Origin: Desulfotignum sp.
GTDB lineage: Bacteria; Desulfobacterota; Desulfobacteria; Desulfobacterales; Desulfobacteraceae
Direction: 5' to 3'
Assembly (NCBI GenBank): GCA_011389555.1
Contig: JAABUD010000034.1
Location: 1-64,000, forward strand
Length of the DNA stretch: 64,000 nucleotides
Within the stretch, counting starts at the first letter, position 1. The number at the start of each line of letters is the position of its first letter. The position numbers and the translations under genes are program-made. Of the stretch, positions 50,108 to 58,988 are shown in pieces. The notes beneath the pieces are model-generated. The model ran no database searches. It saw only the letters and a program-made list of their open reading frames with translations, and had not been told where the DNA came from.

Positions 50108-51160
50108 TTATCCTGCATCTCCGGGTGTGTTGAAATCCCGGATGAAGATCTCCCAGAATGCCACGAACAATGCCGCTAACAGGGGCCCCATGACAAATCC
50201 GTTGATGCCGAACAAAACAAATCCGCCCAGGGTGGACAGCAGCACCAGGTAATCCGGCAGTTTGGTATCTCTGCCCACCAGGATGGGCCGCAGAAAATTG
50301 TCCACCAGGCCGATGACCCCGGCCCCGAACCCGATGAGCACCAGGCCCTGTATCCAGCTGCCTGTTGCAAACAGATAGATGGCCACCGGACCCCAGATCA
50401 GGCCGGCCCCCACCATGGGGATCAAAGACAGCAGGGTCATGATCACCCCCCACAGCAGCGGGGCCGGAATACCCAGTATCCAGAAAATAATCCCCCCCAG
50501 GCTGCCCTGAACCACGGCCACCACCAGGTTGCCTTTGACCGTAGCCCGGGTGACTTCGGCAAATTTGGCGAACAACAGGCGTTCCCGTTCATCTCCCAGG
50601 GGCAGGGCCCGGGCCAGCTGGGCCACCAGCCCGGAGCCGTCCCGGAGCGTGAAAAAGGTCAGGTACAGCATCAATCCCAGGCTGACAACCCATTGCACCG
50701 CATCCTGGCCGAACTGCATTGCGTTCTGGGCAATGAACCGGCTGGCGGCAATGGCGGCATTGGATAATTGCGCTTTGAACTGGGTCAGATCCAGATTGAG
50801 CCGGTCCATCAGTGCCTGGATGGCCGGAAAGGCCTGGCGGATCTGCTCGATGCGCTGTCCGATATCGATGTCACCGCTTTGCAGGCGCTGGTACAGGGCC
50901 GCCCCTTCCTGGAAAAAAGAGACCAGCACAAACAGGGTTGGAATGACACCGATGGTGATGACCACCACCAGTGAGGACAATGCCGCCAGAGTGGGCCGGT
51001 TGTTCCACAATTGTAAAAAACGCTGCTGCAAAGGAAAAAACAGCAGCCCCACCACACAGGCCCAGAACACGGCACCGAAAAATGGTTTGAGCAGAAAAAA
51101 AAACAGTGCGGTCACCAGGACCAGCATGGCCAGAAATGATCCTTGTTCCAGTTTTTTCAT
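50108..51160 (-). CDS. AI-2E family (PerM-like) membrane transporter
   Basis: 350 aa from the ATG at 51160; a TTG one codon upstream is equivalent. About eight transmembrane helices and the family pattern: LLFFPLQQRFLQ, a long amphipathic stretch in the middle, then GVIMTLLSLIPMVGAGLIWG, LVDNFLRPILVGRDTKLPDY and NGFVMGPLLAALF. This is the AI-2E/UPF0118 family, whose members export autoinducer-2 or exchange Na+/H+; the substrate is open. Confidence 0.9.
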   Translation of the reverse strand: MKKLEQGSFLAMLVLVTALFFFLLKPFFGAVFWACVVGLLFFPLQQRFLQLWNNRPTLAALSSLVVVITIGVIPTLFVLVSFFQEGAALYQRLQSGDIDIGQRIEQIRQAFPAIQALMDRLNLDLTQFKAQLSNAAIAASRFIAQNAMQFGQDAVQWVVSLGLMLYLTFFTLRDGSGLVAQLARALPLGDERERLLFAKFAEVTRATVKGNLVVAVVQGSLGGIIFWILGIPAPLLWGVIMTLLSLIPMVGAGLIWGPVAIYLFATGSWIQGLVLIGFGAGVIGLVDNFLRPILVGRDTKLPDYLVLLSTLGGFVLFGINGFVMGPLLAALFVAFWEIFIRDFNTPGDAG

Positions 51161-51211
51161 CAAAAAAATTGTCCCATCCTGATTGATTGAGGTTCGTTTA
51201 CTGTGTAGACG

Positions 51212-51239
51212 GCTGATCTTGTGTATATATCAGATCAGC
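51212..51239. promoter_or_regulatory. Inverted repeat upstream of the PerM gene
   Basis: GCTGATCT (51212-51219) and AGATCAGC (51232-51239) are perfect 8-bp arms 52 bp upstream of the PerM start. It may be an operator; no T-run follows. Confidence 0.4.
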
Positions 51240-51263
51240 AAAACAGGCAAATGAGAATTCAAA

Positions 51264-51309
51264 AATCCCGCCGAGGGAAAAGTACGATGAAGAATCCGGC
51301 GACGGGATT
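51264..51309 (-). terminator. Terminator of the EttA-DMT unit
   Basis: On the minus strand, AATCCCGTCGCCG pairs with CGGCGGGATT, followed by TTTG. The first bases overlap the transporter stop codon. Confidence 0.6.
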
Positions 51310-52195
51310 AATCGATCGCCTGAGATGCAAAATAGCCGGCTGCCACCGAAGCTCCGATGATGATACCCCCGCCGGCCAGGGTGGAAAGCGCAGGGATTTC
51401 TCTGAGAAAAAAAAATGCCAGCACAATGCCGTAAACCGGCTCCAGCCCGGTGATCACCGAGGCGGTCTGGGCCCGGATCTGTTTGAGGGAACTGATGAAC
51501 AGGGTATGGGACAGGGCCGTGCACACCACTCCTAAAAAGACCAGGGCCGGCAGATCCGTTGCCGCCGGTGCCCGGGGCTGGATCAGGATCACAGGAATCA
51601 CCAGGCACAGGGCAGCAAACAGATTCTGATAAAACGCGACGGCCACGGCATCCGATACCCGGACATTTCTGCGGTTCACCAGGGCCAAAATGGCAAAGGT
51701 CAGGCCGGACAGAATGCCGAAAATTCCGCCCAGCGTGGTCTGATTGGATAGATCCGGTTCCGGAATGACCAGGCAGATGCCGATGAATACGACAACGGCC
51801 GTCAGGATATCTTTGCGGGCCAGCGGTTCTTTGAACACCAGCGGCTCCATGAACGTGACAAACAATGGGAAGGTGGAAAAGGTCACCAGGCCCACGGCCA
51901 CGCTGGAGATCTGGATCGACAGAAAGAAAAAATACCAGTGAACCGCCAGCAGCGCACCCTGAAGAATGAACAGCCCCATTCCCTGTCCCGGAATGTCAGA
52001 CAGCCTTGTCCCGGAGATCAGCCGGGCATACAGGCCCAATGCCATGGCCGCAAACACGGTTCGTCCCAGAACGATATATAACGGGCTTGCATCGATGAAT
52101 TTGCCGAACAGCCCGGACAGGCCGAACAGCAGCACGGCACTGTGTATCCGGAACAATGCATGGGCCGCCGCTGCCGCGGGTCCGGGGTGTTTCAT
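51308..52195 (-). CDS. EamA-family (DMT superfamily) transporter
   Basis: 295 aa with about ten transmembrane helices in two EamA repeats (about 15-145 and 160-290). The first repeat includes LFGLSGLFGKFIDASPLYIV and the second LAGGGIIIGASVAAGYFASQ. EamA proteins export amino acids or other metabolites. The second EamA gene at 56105 is only distantly similar. It starts 18 bp after ettA and probably shares its transcript. Confidence 0.87.
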   Translation of the reverse strand: MKHPGPAAAAAHALFRIHSAVLLFGLSGLFGKFIDASPLYIVLGRTVFAAMALGLYARLISGTRLSDIPGQGMGLFILQGALLAVHWYFFFLSIQISSVAVGLVTFSTFPLFVTFMEPLVFKEPLARKDILTAVVVFIGICLVIPEPDLSNQTTLGGIFGILSGLTFAILALVNRRNVRVSDAVAVAFYQNLFAALCLVIPVILIQPRAPAATDLPALVFLGVVCTALSHTLFISSLKQIRAQTASVITGLEPVYGIVLAFFFLREIPALSTLAGGGIIIGASVAAGYFASQAID

Positions 52196-52213
52196 CGGTA
52201 TAAGGCCCTGGAC

Positions 52214-53896
52214 CTACCGGGTCAGCTGGCGGTATTTGATGCGGGTGGGAGCGTCCGCCTTGATGCCCAGCCTTTTTTTGCGGTCTTTTTCATAATCGGA
52301 ATAGGCCCCGTCGAACATCAGGGTCTGGCTGTCTCCTTCAAAGGCCAGGATATGGGTGGCGATGCGGTCCAGAAACCACCGGTCATGGCTGATGATGACA
52401 GCGCACCCGGCAAAGTTTTCCAGGGCCTCTTCCAAAGCCCGCATGGTATTGATATCCAGGTCATTGGTGGGTTCGTCCAGCAGCAGCACATTGGCTTCCT
52501 GCTGGAGCATGCAGGCCATGTGCACCCGGTTGCGTTCCCCGCCGGAGATCTCTTCCACCTTTTTCTGCTGGTCCGTCCCCGAAAAGTTGAATTTACCCAC
52601 ATAGGCCCGGGCATTGATCTCCCGGCCTCCCAGGACCAGGGTGTCACTGCCGCCGGAGATGGTCTCGAAAATGGTTTTTTCCGGGTCCAGGGAATCCCGA
52701 TCCTGGTCCACATAGGCCAGGTTCACGCTCTGACCCAGCTCGATGGTACCGGTATCCGGTGTTTCCCTGCCGGTGATCATGTTGAACAGCGTGGTTTTGC
52801 CCGCGCCGTTGGGGCCGATCACCCCGACAATGGCGCCCGGGGGAATGACAAAATTCATGTCTTGAACCAGCAGCCTGTCTTCAAACGCTTTGGTGACATG
52901 GTCTGCCACAATCACCTTGTCTCCCAGCCGGGGACCGGGGGGAATGAAGATTTCCATCTCCCGTTCCTGTTCGCCGGCATCTTTTTTGAGCAGGTCTTCA
53001 TACGCTTTGATCCGGGCCTTGGACTTGGATCGCCGGCCTTTCGGGGACAGGTGGATCCATTCCAGTTCCCGCTCCAGGGTCTTTTGGCGTTTGCTCTCGC
53101 CCTTTTGCTCGATGGCCAGCCGTTTTTGTTTCTGTTCCAGCCAGGAAGAGTAATTGCCTTTCCAGGGAATGCCTTCGCCCCGGTCCAGTTCCAGAATCCA
53201 GCCGGCCACATTATCCAGAAAATACCGGTCATGGGTCACCGCGATGATGGTGCCTTCATACCGGTTCAGGTGTTCTTCCAGCCAGGCCACGGACTCGGCG
53301 TCCAGGTGGTTGGTGGGCTCGTCCAGCAGCAGGATGTCCGGTTTGGACAACAGCAGCCGGCACAACGCCACCCGCCGTTTCTCCCCGCCGGAGATAAGGT
53401 TGACCAGGGTGTCTTCAGGCGGGCACCGGAGCGAATCCATGGCCATTTTCAGACGGGCGTCCAGGTCCCAGGCATCCCCGTGGTCCAGCTGTTCCTGGAT
53501 TTTTCCCTGTTTTTCGATGAGCTGATCCATCTCGTCTTCGGACATGGGTTCGGCAAATTTTTCAGAAATTTTTTCATATTCCGCCAGCAGGTCCACAGTG
53601 TCCTGGACCCCTTCCTCCACCACCTCCCGGACGGTTTTGGTCGAGTCCAGCAAAGGTTCCTGTTCTAAAAATCCGATGGTGTATCCCTTGGACAGGATGG
53701 TTTCACCCGTGAATTCCGTGTCTTTGCCGGCCATGATCCGGAGCAGTGAACTTTTGCCCGATCCGTTGAGTCCCAGGACCCCGATTTTGGCCCCATAGAA
53801 ATAGGACAGGGAAATATCCTTGAGCACCTGGCGTTTGCCATGGAATTTGCTCACATGGATCATGGAATAGATCACTTTTTTGGTATCTTCGGTCAT
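52214..53896 (-). CDS. ettA: ABC-F ATPase EttA
   Basis: 560 aa, two ABC nucleotide-binding domains and no membrane domain. Walker A motifs are GLNGSGKSSLL (about 39-49) and GPNGAGKTTLF; signatures are SGGEKRRVALCRLL and SGGERNRVHMACML. The inter-domain linker is highly charged, as in EttA, which binds the ribosomal E site and gates translation when the ATP/ADP ratio falls. Length and start (MTEDTKKVIYSMIHVSKFHG) fit EttA, not Uup or the antibiotic-resistance subgroups. Confidence 0.95.
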   Translation of the reverse strand: MTEDTKKVIYSMIHVSKFHGKRQVLKDISLSYFYGAKIGVLGLNGSGKSSLLRIMAGKDTEFTGETILSKGYTIGFLEQEPLLDSTKTVREVVEEGVQDTVDLLAEYEKISEKFAEPMSEDEMDQLIEKQGKIQEQLDHGDAWDLDARLKMAMDSLRCPPEDTLVNLISGGEKRRVALCRLLLSKPDILLLDEPTNHLDAESVAWLEEHLNRYEGTIIAVTHDRYFLDNVAGWILELDRGEGIPWKGNYSSWLEQKQKRLAIEQKGESKRQKTLERELEWIHLSPKGRRSKSKARIKAYEDLLKKDAGEQEREMEIFIPPGPRLGDKVIVADHVTKAFEDRLLVQDMNFVIPPGAIVGVIGPNGAGKTTLFNMITGRETPDTGTIELGQSVNLAYVDQDRDSLDPEKTIFETISGGSDTLVLGGREINARAYVGKFNFSGTDQQKKVEEISGGERNRVHMACMLQQEANVLLLDEPTNDLDINTMRALEEALENFAGCAVIISHDRWFLDRIATHILAFEGDSQTLMFDGAYSDYEKDRKKRLGIKADAPTRIKYRQLTR

Positions 53897-53915
53897 ACAG
53901 TCTCCTTGACAGAAA

Positions 53916-56033
53916 TTAATGGTACTGCGTGATCACCGGTTCCTTGAGGATCAGGTCCACGGCTTCCGCTGCTGTCTTTGCCACATCAGGAAAGCTGTCT
54001 CCGATTTTGGCGATCTGGCGCAGGTTTTCCGCGGTGCGCAGAATCAGCCTGGCAAAATCGCCTTCTGCGTAATCAGACCCGGTCATCAGTTCATCCCAGG
54101 GGGTGTCATGGGCCCAGCCATACATGAGCGCTGCCGGCTGCACAAAGAGATTGGGGGCGGAAAATCCGCTGGACAGCAGTTTCAGGGCAAAAGGCTTCAA
54201 TCCTTTTCGAATCTCCAGAAATCCTTGTTTGAGGCGTTTGGGAAGGGCCCCTTCAAACAGCAGGTCGTCTTTGAACTCTTTTTCATTGACAAAGGCGGCC
54301 ATGATGGCGGCCATCAGGGCCGGATCCTGGTCCGGCAGCAGGTTTTCCCGGATCCCCTGGGCCACCAGCAGCGGGGAGTCGATTCTCAGCTTGGAGGCCC
54401 ACAACCCGTCCTCGGTCAGACTGCCCTCCCGGGTGATGAATCCTTCCTCCGCCAGAAACGACATATGGGCCAGAAAATCATTCCATAACAGGGCCAGGTC
54501 CTGACCGAACCGCTTTCTGGCGGCCTTGGACCTTTTTTCACCGGCAGCAATCAGGTAAGATGCAAACGAGTTGTCCAGCAGGGTCCGGATCTGGTCGGGG
54601 CTGTGGGAAAGCAGCAGGTTCAACACCATGGAAAAATCGATCTTGATCTGGCTGTCCACATCCAAAGCCGGCGCGTTCACCAGTCCGGCAATGCCTTTCA
54701 GATCCATGAATTTGCCGGGCAGCACCAGGGCGAACCCGATATTGTCCATGCCCCGGCGGCCGGCCCGGCCGGCCATCTGCTGGAATTCACTGGGGCTCAA
54801 CGTCTGGAAGTCCACCCCGTTGAACCGGTCGGAATTGAGGATTACCACGGACCGGGCCGGAAAGTTCACCCCGGCCGCCACCGTGGAGGTGGCAAACATG
54901 GCATTGAGCAGTCCTTTGGCCATCAGGGTTTCCACCACCACTTTCCAGGCGGGCAGATGCCCGCTGTGGTGGGCCCCGCACCCTTTTTCCTCCAGATCCC
55001 GGCGATGGGGGTGACTGCTCAGATGGGGATTGCCCGCCACCAGCTCCGCCACCGACGCTTTCAGGTCCGCTTTTTTGTGCGGGGTTTTGTTCAGCAGGCC
55101 GGCATTGCACAATTTCAGGGCGTTGTCGCATTCGGCCCGGGATTTTAAAAAGAAAATGGCCGGAAGCAGATCATATTGGTCCAGGATCGTCAGGATCTGT
55201 CCGAAATCAGGCAGCCGTCCCGGCGGGGCCAGAATCGGCGGTTTTTTGATGTTGGCAAACTTGAACACCTTGTCATGAAGTTTGGCCCCGGAAGCCCCTT
55301 CGGTCTTATTCATCAGCGGATACAAGGTGCCGGACGGATGGAGAAAGATGGGATGCAGCGGCACCGGACGTTGTTTGTTTTCCACGATGCGGCAGGTACG
55401 TCCCCGGATGGCGGTCAGCCAGCCCGCGATCTGGTCCGGGTTGCCGATGGTGGCGGACAGCAGCAAAAGCGGGATGCGCACCGGCAGGTAGATCATGATC
55501 TCTTCCCACACCACCCCGCGTTCCGCATCCCCCAGAAAATGAGCCTCATCCAGGATGATCAGATCGCAGTTCAGGTTCTCTCCCGTGTGCATGGCATCAT
55601 ACAGCTGGTTTCTCAAGATTTCCGTGGTGCCGATGATCACGTCGGCATCGGCGTTTTCCTTGATATCCCCGGTGAGGATCCCGACATTTTCTTCACCGAA
55701 CAGCTGGGAAAACCGGGCATGGATGGAGTTGGTCAACGCCTTGAGCGGGGTGGCGTACCAGACCCGGCCTTTTTTTGCCAGGCAGTTCCGGGTGGCTTCC
55801 TCGGCAATCCAGGTTTTTCCCGCTCCGGTGGGGGCGGTCACCAGACAGTCTGCTTCCTGGATGGCGGCAATGGCTTCGACCTGGAAAGGGTCCGGTGAAA
55901 AAGATCGGTCTTCCGGCACCCCGATTTTTTCAAAGATGCGTTTGAGCCCCTTGTCCGCACCGGGCTTCATGGGCGGCATGTTTGCAGGTTTGCGCCGGGG
56001 GCGTTTACCCCGGTAATTTCGTTTTGTATTCAT
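53916..56033 (-). CDS. Ski2-like DEAH-box RNA/DNA helicase
   Basis: 705 aa from the ATG at 56033; a TTG three codons upstream is possible, and neither has a strong ribosome site. Superfamily II motifs: basic N-terminus (RNYRGKRPRRKP), Q-motif area, VTAPTGAGKTWIAEEA, DLIILDEAHFLGDAERG, LLLSATIGNPD, STVAAGVNFPAR, QMAGRAGRRGMDN. The C-terminal part is helical and unlike UvrB. Such helicases act on RNA decay or DNA repair; no partner is seen. It is 19 bp upstream of ettA on the same strand. Confidence 0.9.
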   Translation of the reverse strand: MNTKRNYRGKRPRRKPANMPPMKPGADKGLKRIFEKIGVPEDRSFSPDPFQVEAIAAIQEADCLVTAPTGAGKTWIAEEATRNCLAKKGRVWYATPLKALTNSIHARFSQLFGEENVGILTGDIKENADADVIIGTTEILRNQLYDAMHTGENLNCDLIILDEAHFLGDAERGVVWEEIMIYLPVRIPLLLLSATIGNPDQIAGWLTAIRGRTCRIVENKQRPVPLHPIFLHPSGTLYPLMNKTEGASGAKLHDKVFKFANIKKPPILAPPGRLPDFGQILTILDQYDLLPAIFFLKSRAECDNALKLCNAGLLNKTPHKKADLKASVAELVAGNPHLSSHPHRRDLEEKGCGAHHSGHLPAWKVVVETLMAKGLLNAMFATSTVAAGVNFPARSVVILNSDRFNGVDFQTLSPSEFQQMAGRAGRRGMDNIGFALVLPGKFMDLKGIAGLVNAPALDVDSQIKIDFSMVLNLLLSHSPDQIRTLLDNSFASYLIAAGEKRSKAARKRFGQDLALLWNDFLAHMSFLAEEGFITREGSLTEDGLWASKLRIDSPLLVAQGIRENLLPDQDPALMAAIMAAFVNEKEFKDDLLFEGALPKRLKQGFLEIRKGLKPFALKLLSSGFSAPNLFVQPAALMYGWAHDTPWDELMTGSDYAEGDFARLILRTAENLRQIAKIGDSFPDVAKTAAEAVDLILKEPVITQYH

Positions 56034-56104
56034 GTGTGCCAAGTGTAATCAATATCTGTAAATTGTGCAAGCCCTGCGTTCCTTGCTGCACGGTGAATTC
56101 ATTT

Positions 56105-56980
56105 TCAGCTCCGGCCCAGCCGGTGCATGGCCAGGCCGGAGCCCACAATGAGAATCCCCCCGGCAAACAGGTGCCAGGAGACCGGTTCCATGAGAAAGAC
56201 AATGCCCACCACGGCGGTAAACAGGGTCTCACTGGACATGTAGGCGGCCCCTTCAAAGCCCTTGCAGAAAAAAAATCCCTGGTTCATGAGCAGCTGGGCC
56301 GCCACCGACACAAAGACAATGCCGCCGGCCATGGTCCATTCAACCGCAGAGGCCGGGACGATGGGGTGGGCCATGCAATAGGGCAGGGTGGCCAGGGTGC
56401 CCATGGTGCAGAAATAAAAATAGATGATCACCGGCCCGTTGTGCTCCCGCAAAGACCGGATGATGGTCACGGTGAATCCGGCAAAAACCGCGCCGGTGAT
56501 GGCCATGGCCTGGCCCAGGGCGTTGGCGGACAGCCGGAAGTCGAACAGGATGGCCACCCCTGCCAGAAGTATCCCGATACAAGCGATCTGAAACCGGTTC
56601 ACCTGCTCCTTGTATATGAGAAAACCAAACAGGGCCGCAAACGCGGGATAGGAATAAAACAGCACCACGGCCGTGGACATGGGCAGCAGGCGCAGGGCCG
56701 AGACCACAAAGAAAAATGCCAGGGAACCGGTGCATCCCCGGAGAATCAGCAGCGGGATCTTATGTCCTTTAAATGGATTTTTCCTGCGGCTGAACACCAG
56801 CGTCAACACCAGCATTCCCCCGAAACACCGGATGAATCCCAGGTGCCAGACCGTGTAGGGTTCCGGCATCAGTTTGACCAGGGTGGACATGAGGGTGAAC
56901 AGCAGGGCTGCCGACAGCATGAACAAGGGGCCTGCCGTGCGGGCATCCATGAGAATGGTTCGGGTGGAGGTGTGTGGCAT
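56105..56980 (-). CDS. EamA-family (DMT superfamily) transporter
   Basis: 291 aa from ATG 56980 behind AAGGACC; an ATG at 56950 is possible. About ten helices. Segments such as MSTLVKLMPEPYTVWHLGFI and FEGAAYMSSETLFTAVVGIV fit a DMT carrier with an early helix-loop and a late helix pair. The solute is unknown. Its stop lies 71 bp from the helicase start. Confidence 0.87.
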   Translation of the reverse strand: MPHTSTRTILMDARTAGPLFMLSAALLFTLMSTLVKLMPEPYTVWHLGFIRCFGGMLVLTLVFSRRKNPFKGHKIPLLILRGCTGSLAFFFVVSALRLLPMSTAVVLFYSYPAFAALFGFLIYKEQVNRFQIACIGILLAGVAILFDFRLSANALGQAMAITGAVFAGFTVTIIRSLREHNGPVIIYFYFCTMGTLATLPYCMAHPIVPASAVEWTMAGGIVFVSVAAQLLMNQGFFFCKGFEGAAYMSSETLFTAVVGIVFLMEPVSWHLFAGGILIVGSGLAMHRLGRS

Positions 56981-57176
56981 ATGTCAATGGTCCTTGAAGT
57001 CCGTGGGTCAATCAATGGTGTAAAATAGACCCGGCATGCCATGTGTGTCAAACAAATTGCGGCGTGGTTCCGGAATCATTGGATTTTTTGTTGGATACGG
57101 CTGAAAAATGGTGGTATGGTTTGAGGAAAAATCAGACAATTGTGATGGCACAAAAAACAGTGGGTGAAAAAATAAA

Positions 57177-58937
57177 ATGAATCTGTCCCGGTTCCAATTT
57201 AAAAGATTGCAGACACGGCTTCTGATTTCCCTGTTACTCCCTGTGCTGGTCATTGTCCTTTTGGGCGGGGCGGCCAGTTTCTGGTATTCCCGGGGCATCA
57301 TGCTCGACCAGTGGAATGAATCCGCTGTGGTCAAGCTCCAGCGGGCGGCCCATAATATCGAGATGCGGCTTCTCAAGCCGGTGGACCTGCTCAATATCCT
57401 GTTTCAGGTGTCTGACCGGAAAGGCATCGTGATATCCCCGGATCAGGTGGTGGATTATCTGCGGGTCATGGACGGGGTGGTGTCTGCGGCGTATGATCCG
57501 GCGGATCCGGCAGCCGTCCCTCCGACAGGGAGGATGCCCGGCATGGGGCATATGGACCGGATGAACGTGGCGGAACACCCCGGCATGCGGTTTTCCCGGT
57601 CTCAAATCGCCAGTGTGTCCAGCCCCCGGTATCATGCCGATGAGCAGGGCAGAACCGTGACCATGCATATTTCCCTGTTCGGGGTGTCGGAAAAACGGCT
57701 GGGGGATCTGGTCATCCGGATGGATTTTAATTTCCTGCTCAAAGATATTCTGGCCCTGGGGTGGTGGCAGAGTGACATGGCCTGTATTGTCGATGAGACC
57801 GGTGACTATATGGCCCATACCAACATGGCCATGACGGATCGACGGACCCTTGGGGGATCCGATGATCCGCTGGAGCAGGCTATTTTGGAAAAAATGAATT
57901 CCCAGCCGTTCGGCACCGTTTCCCTGGACGGACATCCCCCGGATCTGATTGCGGGATTTTACAAACTGGCGCAGGTGCCCTGGACCATCATCATGTTTGC
58001 CGACGGCCACAAAATTCTGGGACCCATCGTGACATACAGAAATGGCCTTGCCCTGGGCGTTTTTATACTGGCCGCCCTGGTGCTGGTATTGATCCGGTTT
58101 CACATGTGCCGGATGGTGAGACAGATCCAGCAGTTGTCAGAAAAGGCTCAGGCCGTGGCAGAGGGAGAGTATGGATCCCCCATCCCTGTGGAAAGCCGTG
58201 ATGAAATCGGGCAGCTGGTGGAAAGCTTCAACACCATGGTCAAAGGACTGGAGGAGCGGGATCATATCCGCAACAGTTTTGGCCGGTATGTGGACCCGGA
58301 TTTTGCCAGGACCCTGATGGCGCACCCGGAGGCCGGCCAGCTGGGAGGGGTCCGGCGGGAAGCAGTGATGCTCATGTCGGATATCCGCGGGTTCACCAAC
58401 CTGTCCGAGACTCTGGAGCCTGAGATGATCGTGGCCATTCTGAACCGGTATTTTTCCCATATGATCGAAATTATCCGGACCCACCAGGGCATAATTGTGG
58501 ATTTTTACGGGGATGCGATTCTGGTGTTTTTCGATCCTTTGGATGAACCGATCCAGAAAACCGTCCGGCGGGCCGTGCAGTGTGCCTTTGCCATGCAGGA
58601 CCGGATGCCGGGGGTGAACCGGGAGTTGAAAGAGCAGAACATGCCCGATCTTTCCATGGGCATCGGCCTCCATGCCGGCCAGGTGGTGGTGGGGAATATC
58701 GGCTCCACCACCCGTGCCAAGTATGGCGTGGTGGGATCGGCCGTCAACATCACCAGCCGGATCCAGGAACAGGCCCGGAAGCGACAGATCCTGGTGTCCA
58801 ATGCGGTGCTGAACCACGCAGCAAAATGGGTGGCGTTGCAGGTGCGGTCGTCTTTTCCGGCCGACCTGAAAGGGGTGGACCGGGCCATGACCCTGCATGT
58901 GATCGAGCCGGCGGATGAAACCCTGCCGGCGGCGTAA
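57177..58937 (+). CDS. Membrane class III adenylate cyclase (Cache-HAMP-cyclase)
   Basis: 586 aa. TM1 about 14-36, a periplasmic Cache-type domain (about 40-280), TM2 about 283-308, HAMP (about 308-360), and the cyclase catalytic domain (about 393-560): metal aspartates in LMSDIRGFTNLSE and FYGDAILVFF, and the base/ribose motif GVVGSAVNITSR. The adenine-selecting residues fit an adenylate cyclase better than a guanylate cyclase, but I have not aligned them. A Met/His-rich insert, GRMPGMGHMDRMN (about 117-130), stands out in the sensor domain. Confidence 0.9.
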   Translation: MNLSRFQFKRLQTRLLISLLLPVLVIVLLGGAASFWYSRGIMLDQWNESAVVKLQRAAHNIEMRLLKPVDLLNILFQVSDRKGIVISPDQVVDYLRVMDGVVSAAYDPADPAAVPPTGRMPGMGHMDRMNVAEHPGMRFSRSQIASVSSPRYHADEQGRTVTMHISLFGVSEKRLGDLVIRMDFNFLLKDILALGWWQSDMACIVDETGDYMAHTNMAMTDRRTLGGSDDPLEQAILEKMNSQPFGTVSLDGHPPDLIAGFYKLAQVPWTIIMFADGHKILGPIVTYRNGLALGVFILAALVLVLIRFHMCRMVRQIQQLSEKAQAVAEGEYGSPIPVESRDEIGQLVESFNTMVKGLEERDHIRNSFGRYVDPDFARTLMAHPEAGQLGGVRREAVMLMSDIRGFTNLSETLEPEMIVAILNRYFSHMIEIIRTHQGIIVDFYGDAILVFFDPLDEPIQKTVRRAVQCAFAMQDRMPGVNRELKEQNMPDLSMGIGLHAGQVVVGNIGSTTRAKYGVVGSAVNITSRIQEQARKRQILVSNAVLNHAAKWVALQVRSSFPADLKGVDRAMTLHVIEPADETLPAA

Positions 58938-58988
58938 GGTTCGCGATGCACTGGAAAGTGTCGGTGATGCAGCGATCATGGGGCCGTT

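Noticed and set aside
49522-50118. 198-codon minus-strand frame
   Set aside because: It runs across both large hairpins; the composition is Pro/Arg/Ser rich and resembles no protein family. The hairpin explains the lack of stops.
52142-53668. 508-codon plus-strand frame
   Set aside because: Antisense to ettA, whose two Walker A and two signature motifs are intact; the plus frame is low-complexity Phe/Gly/His/Gln.
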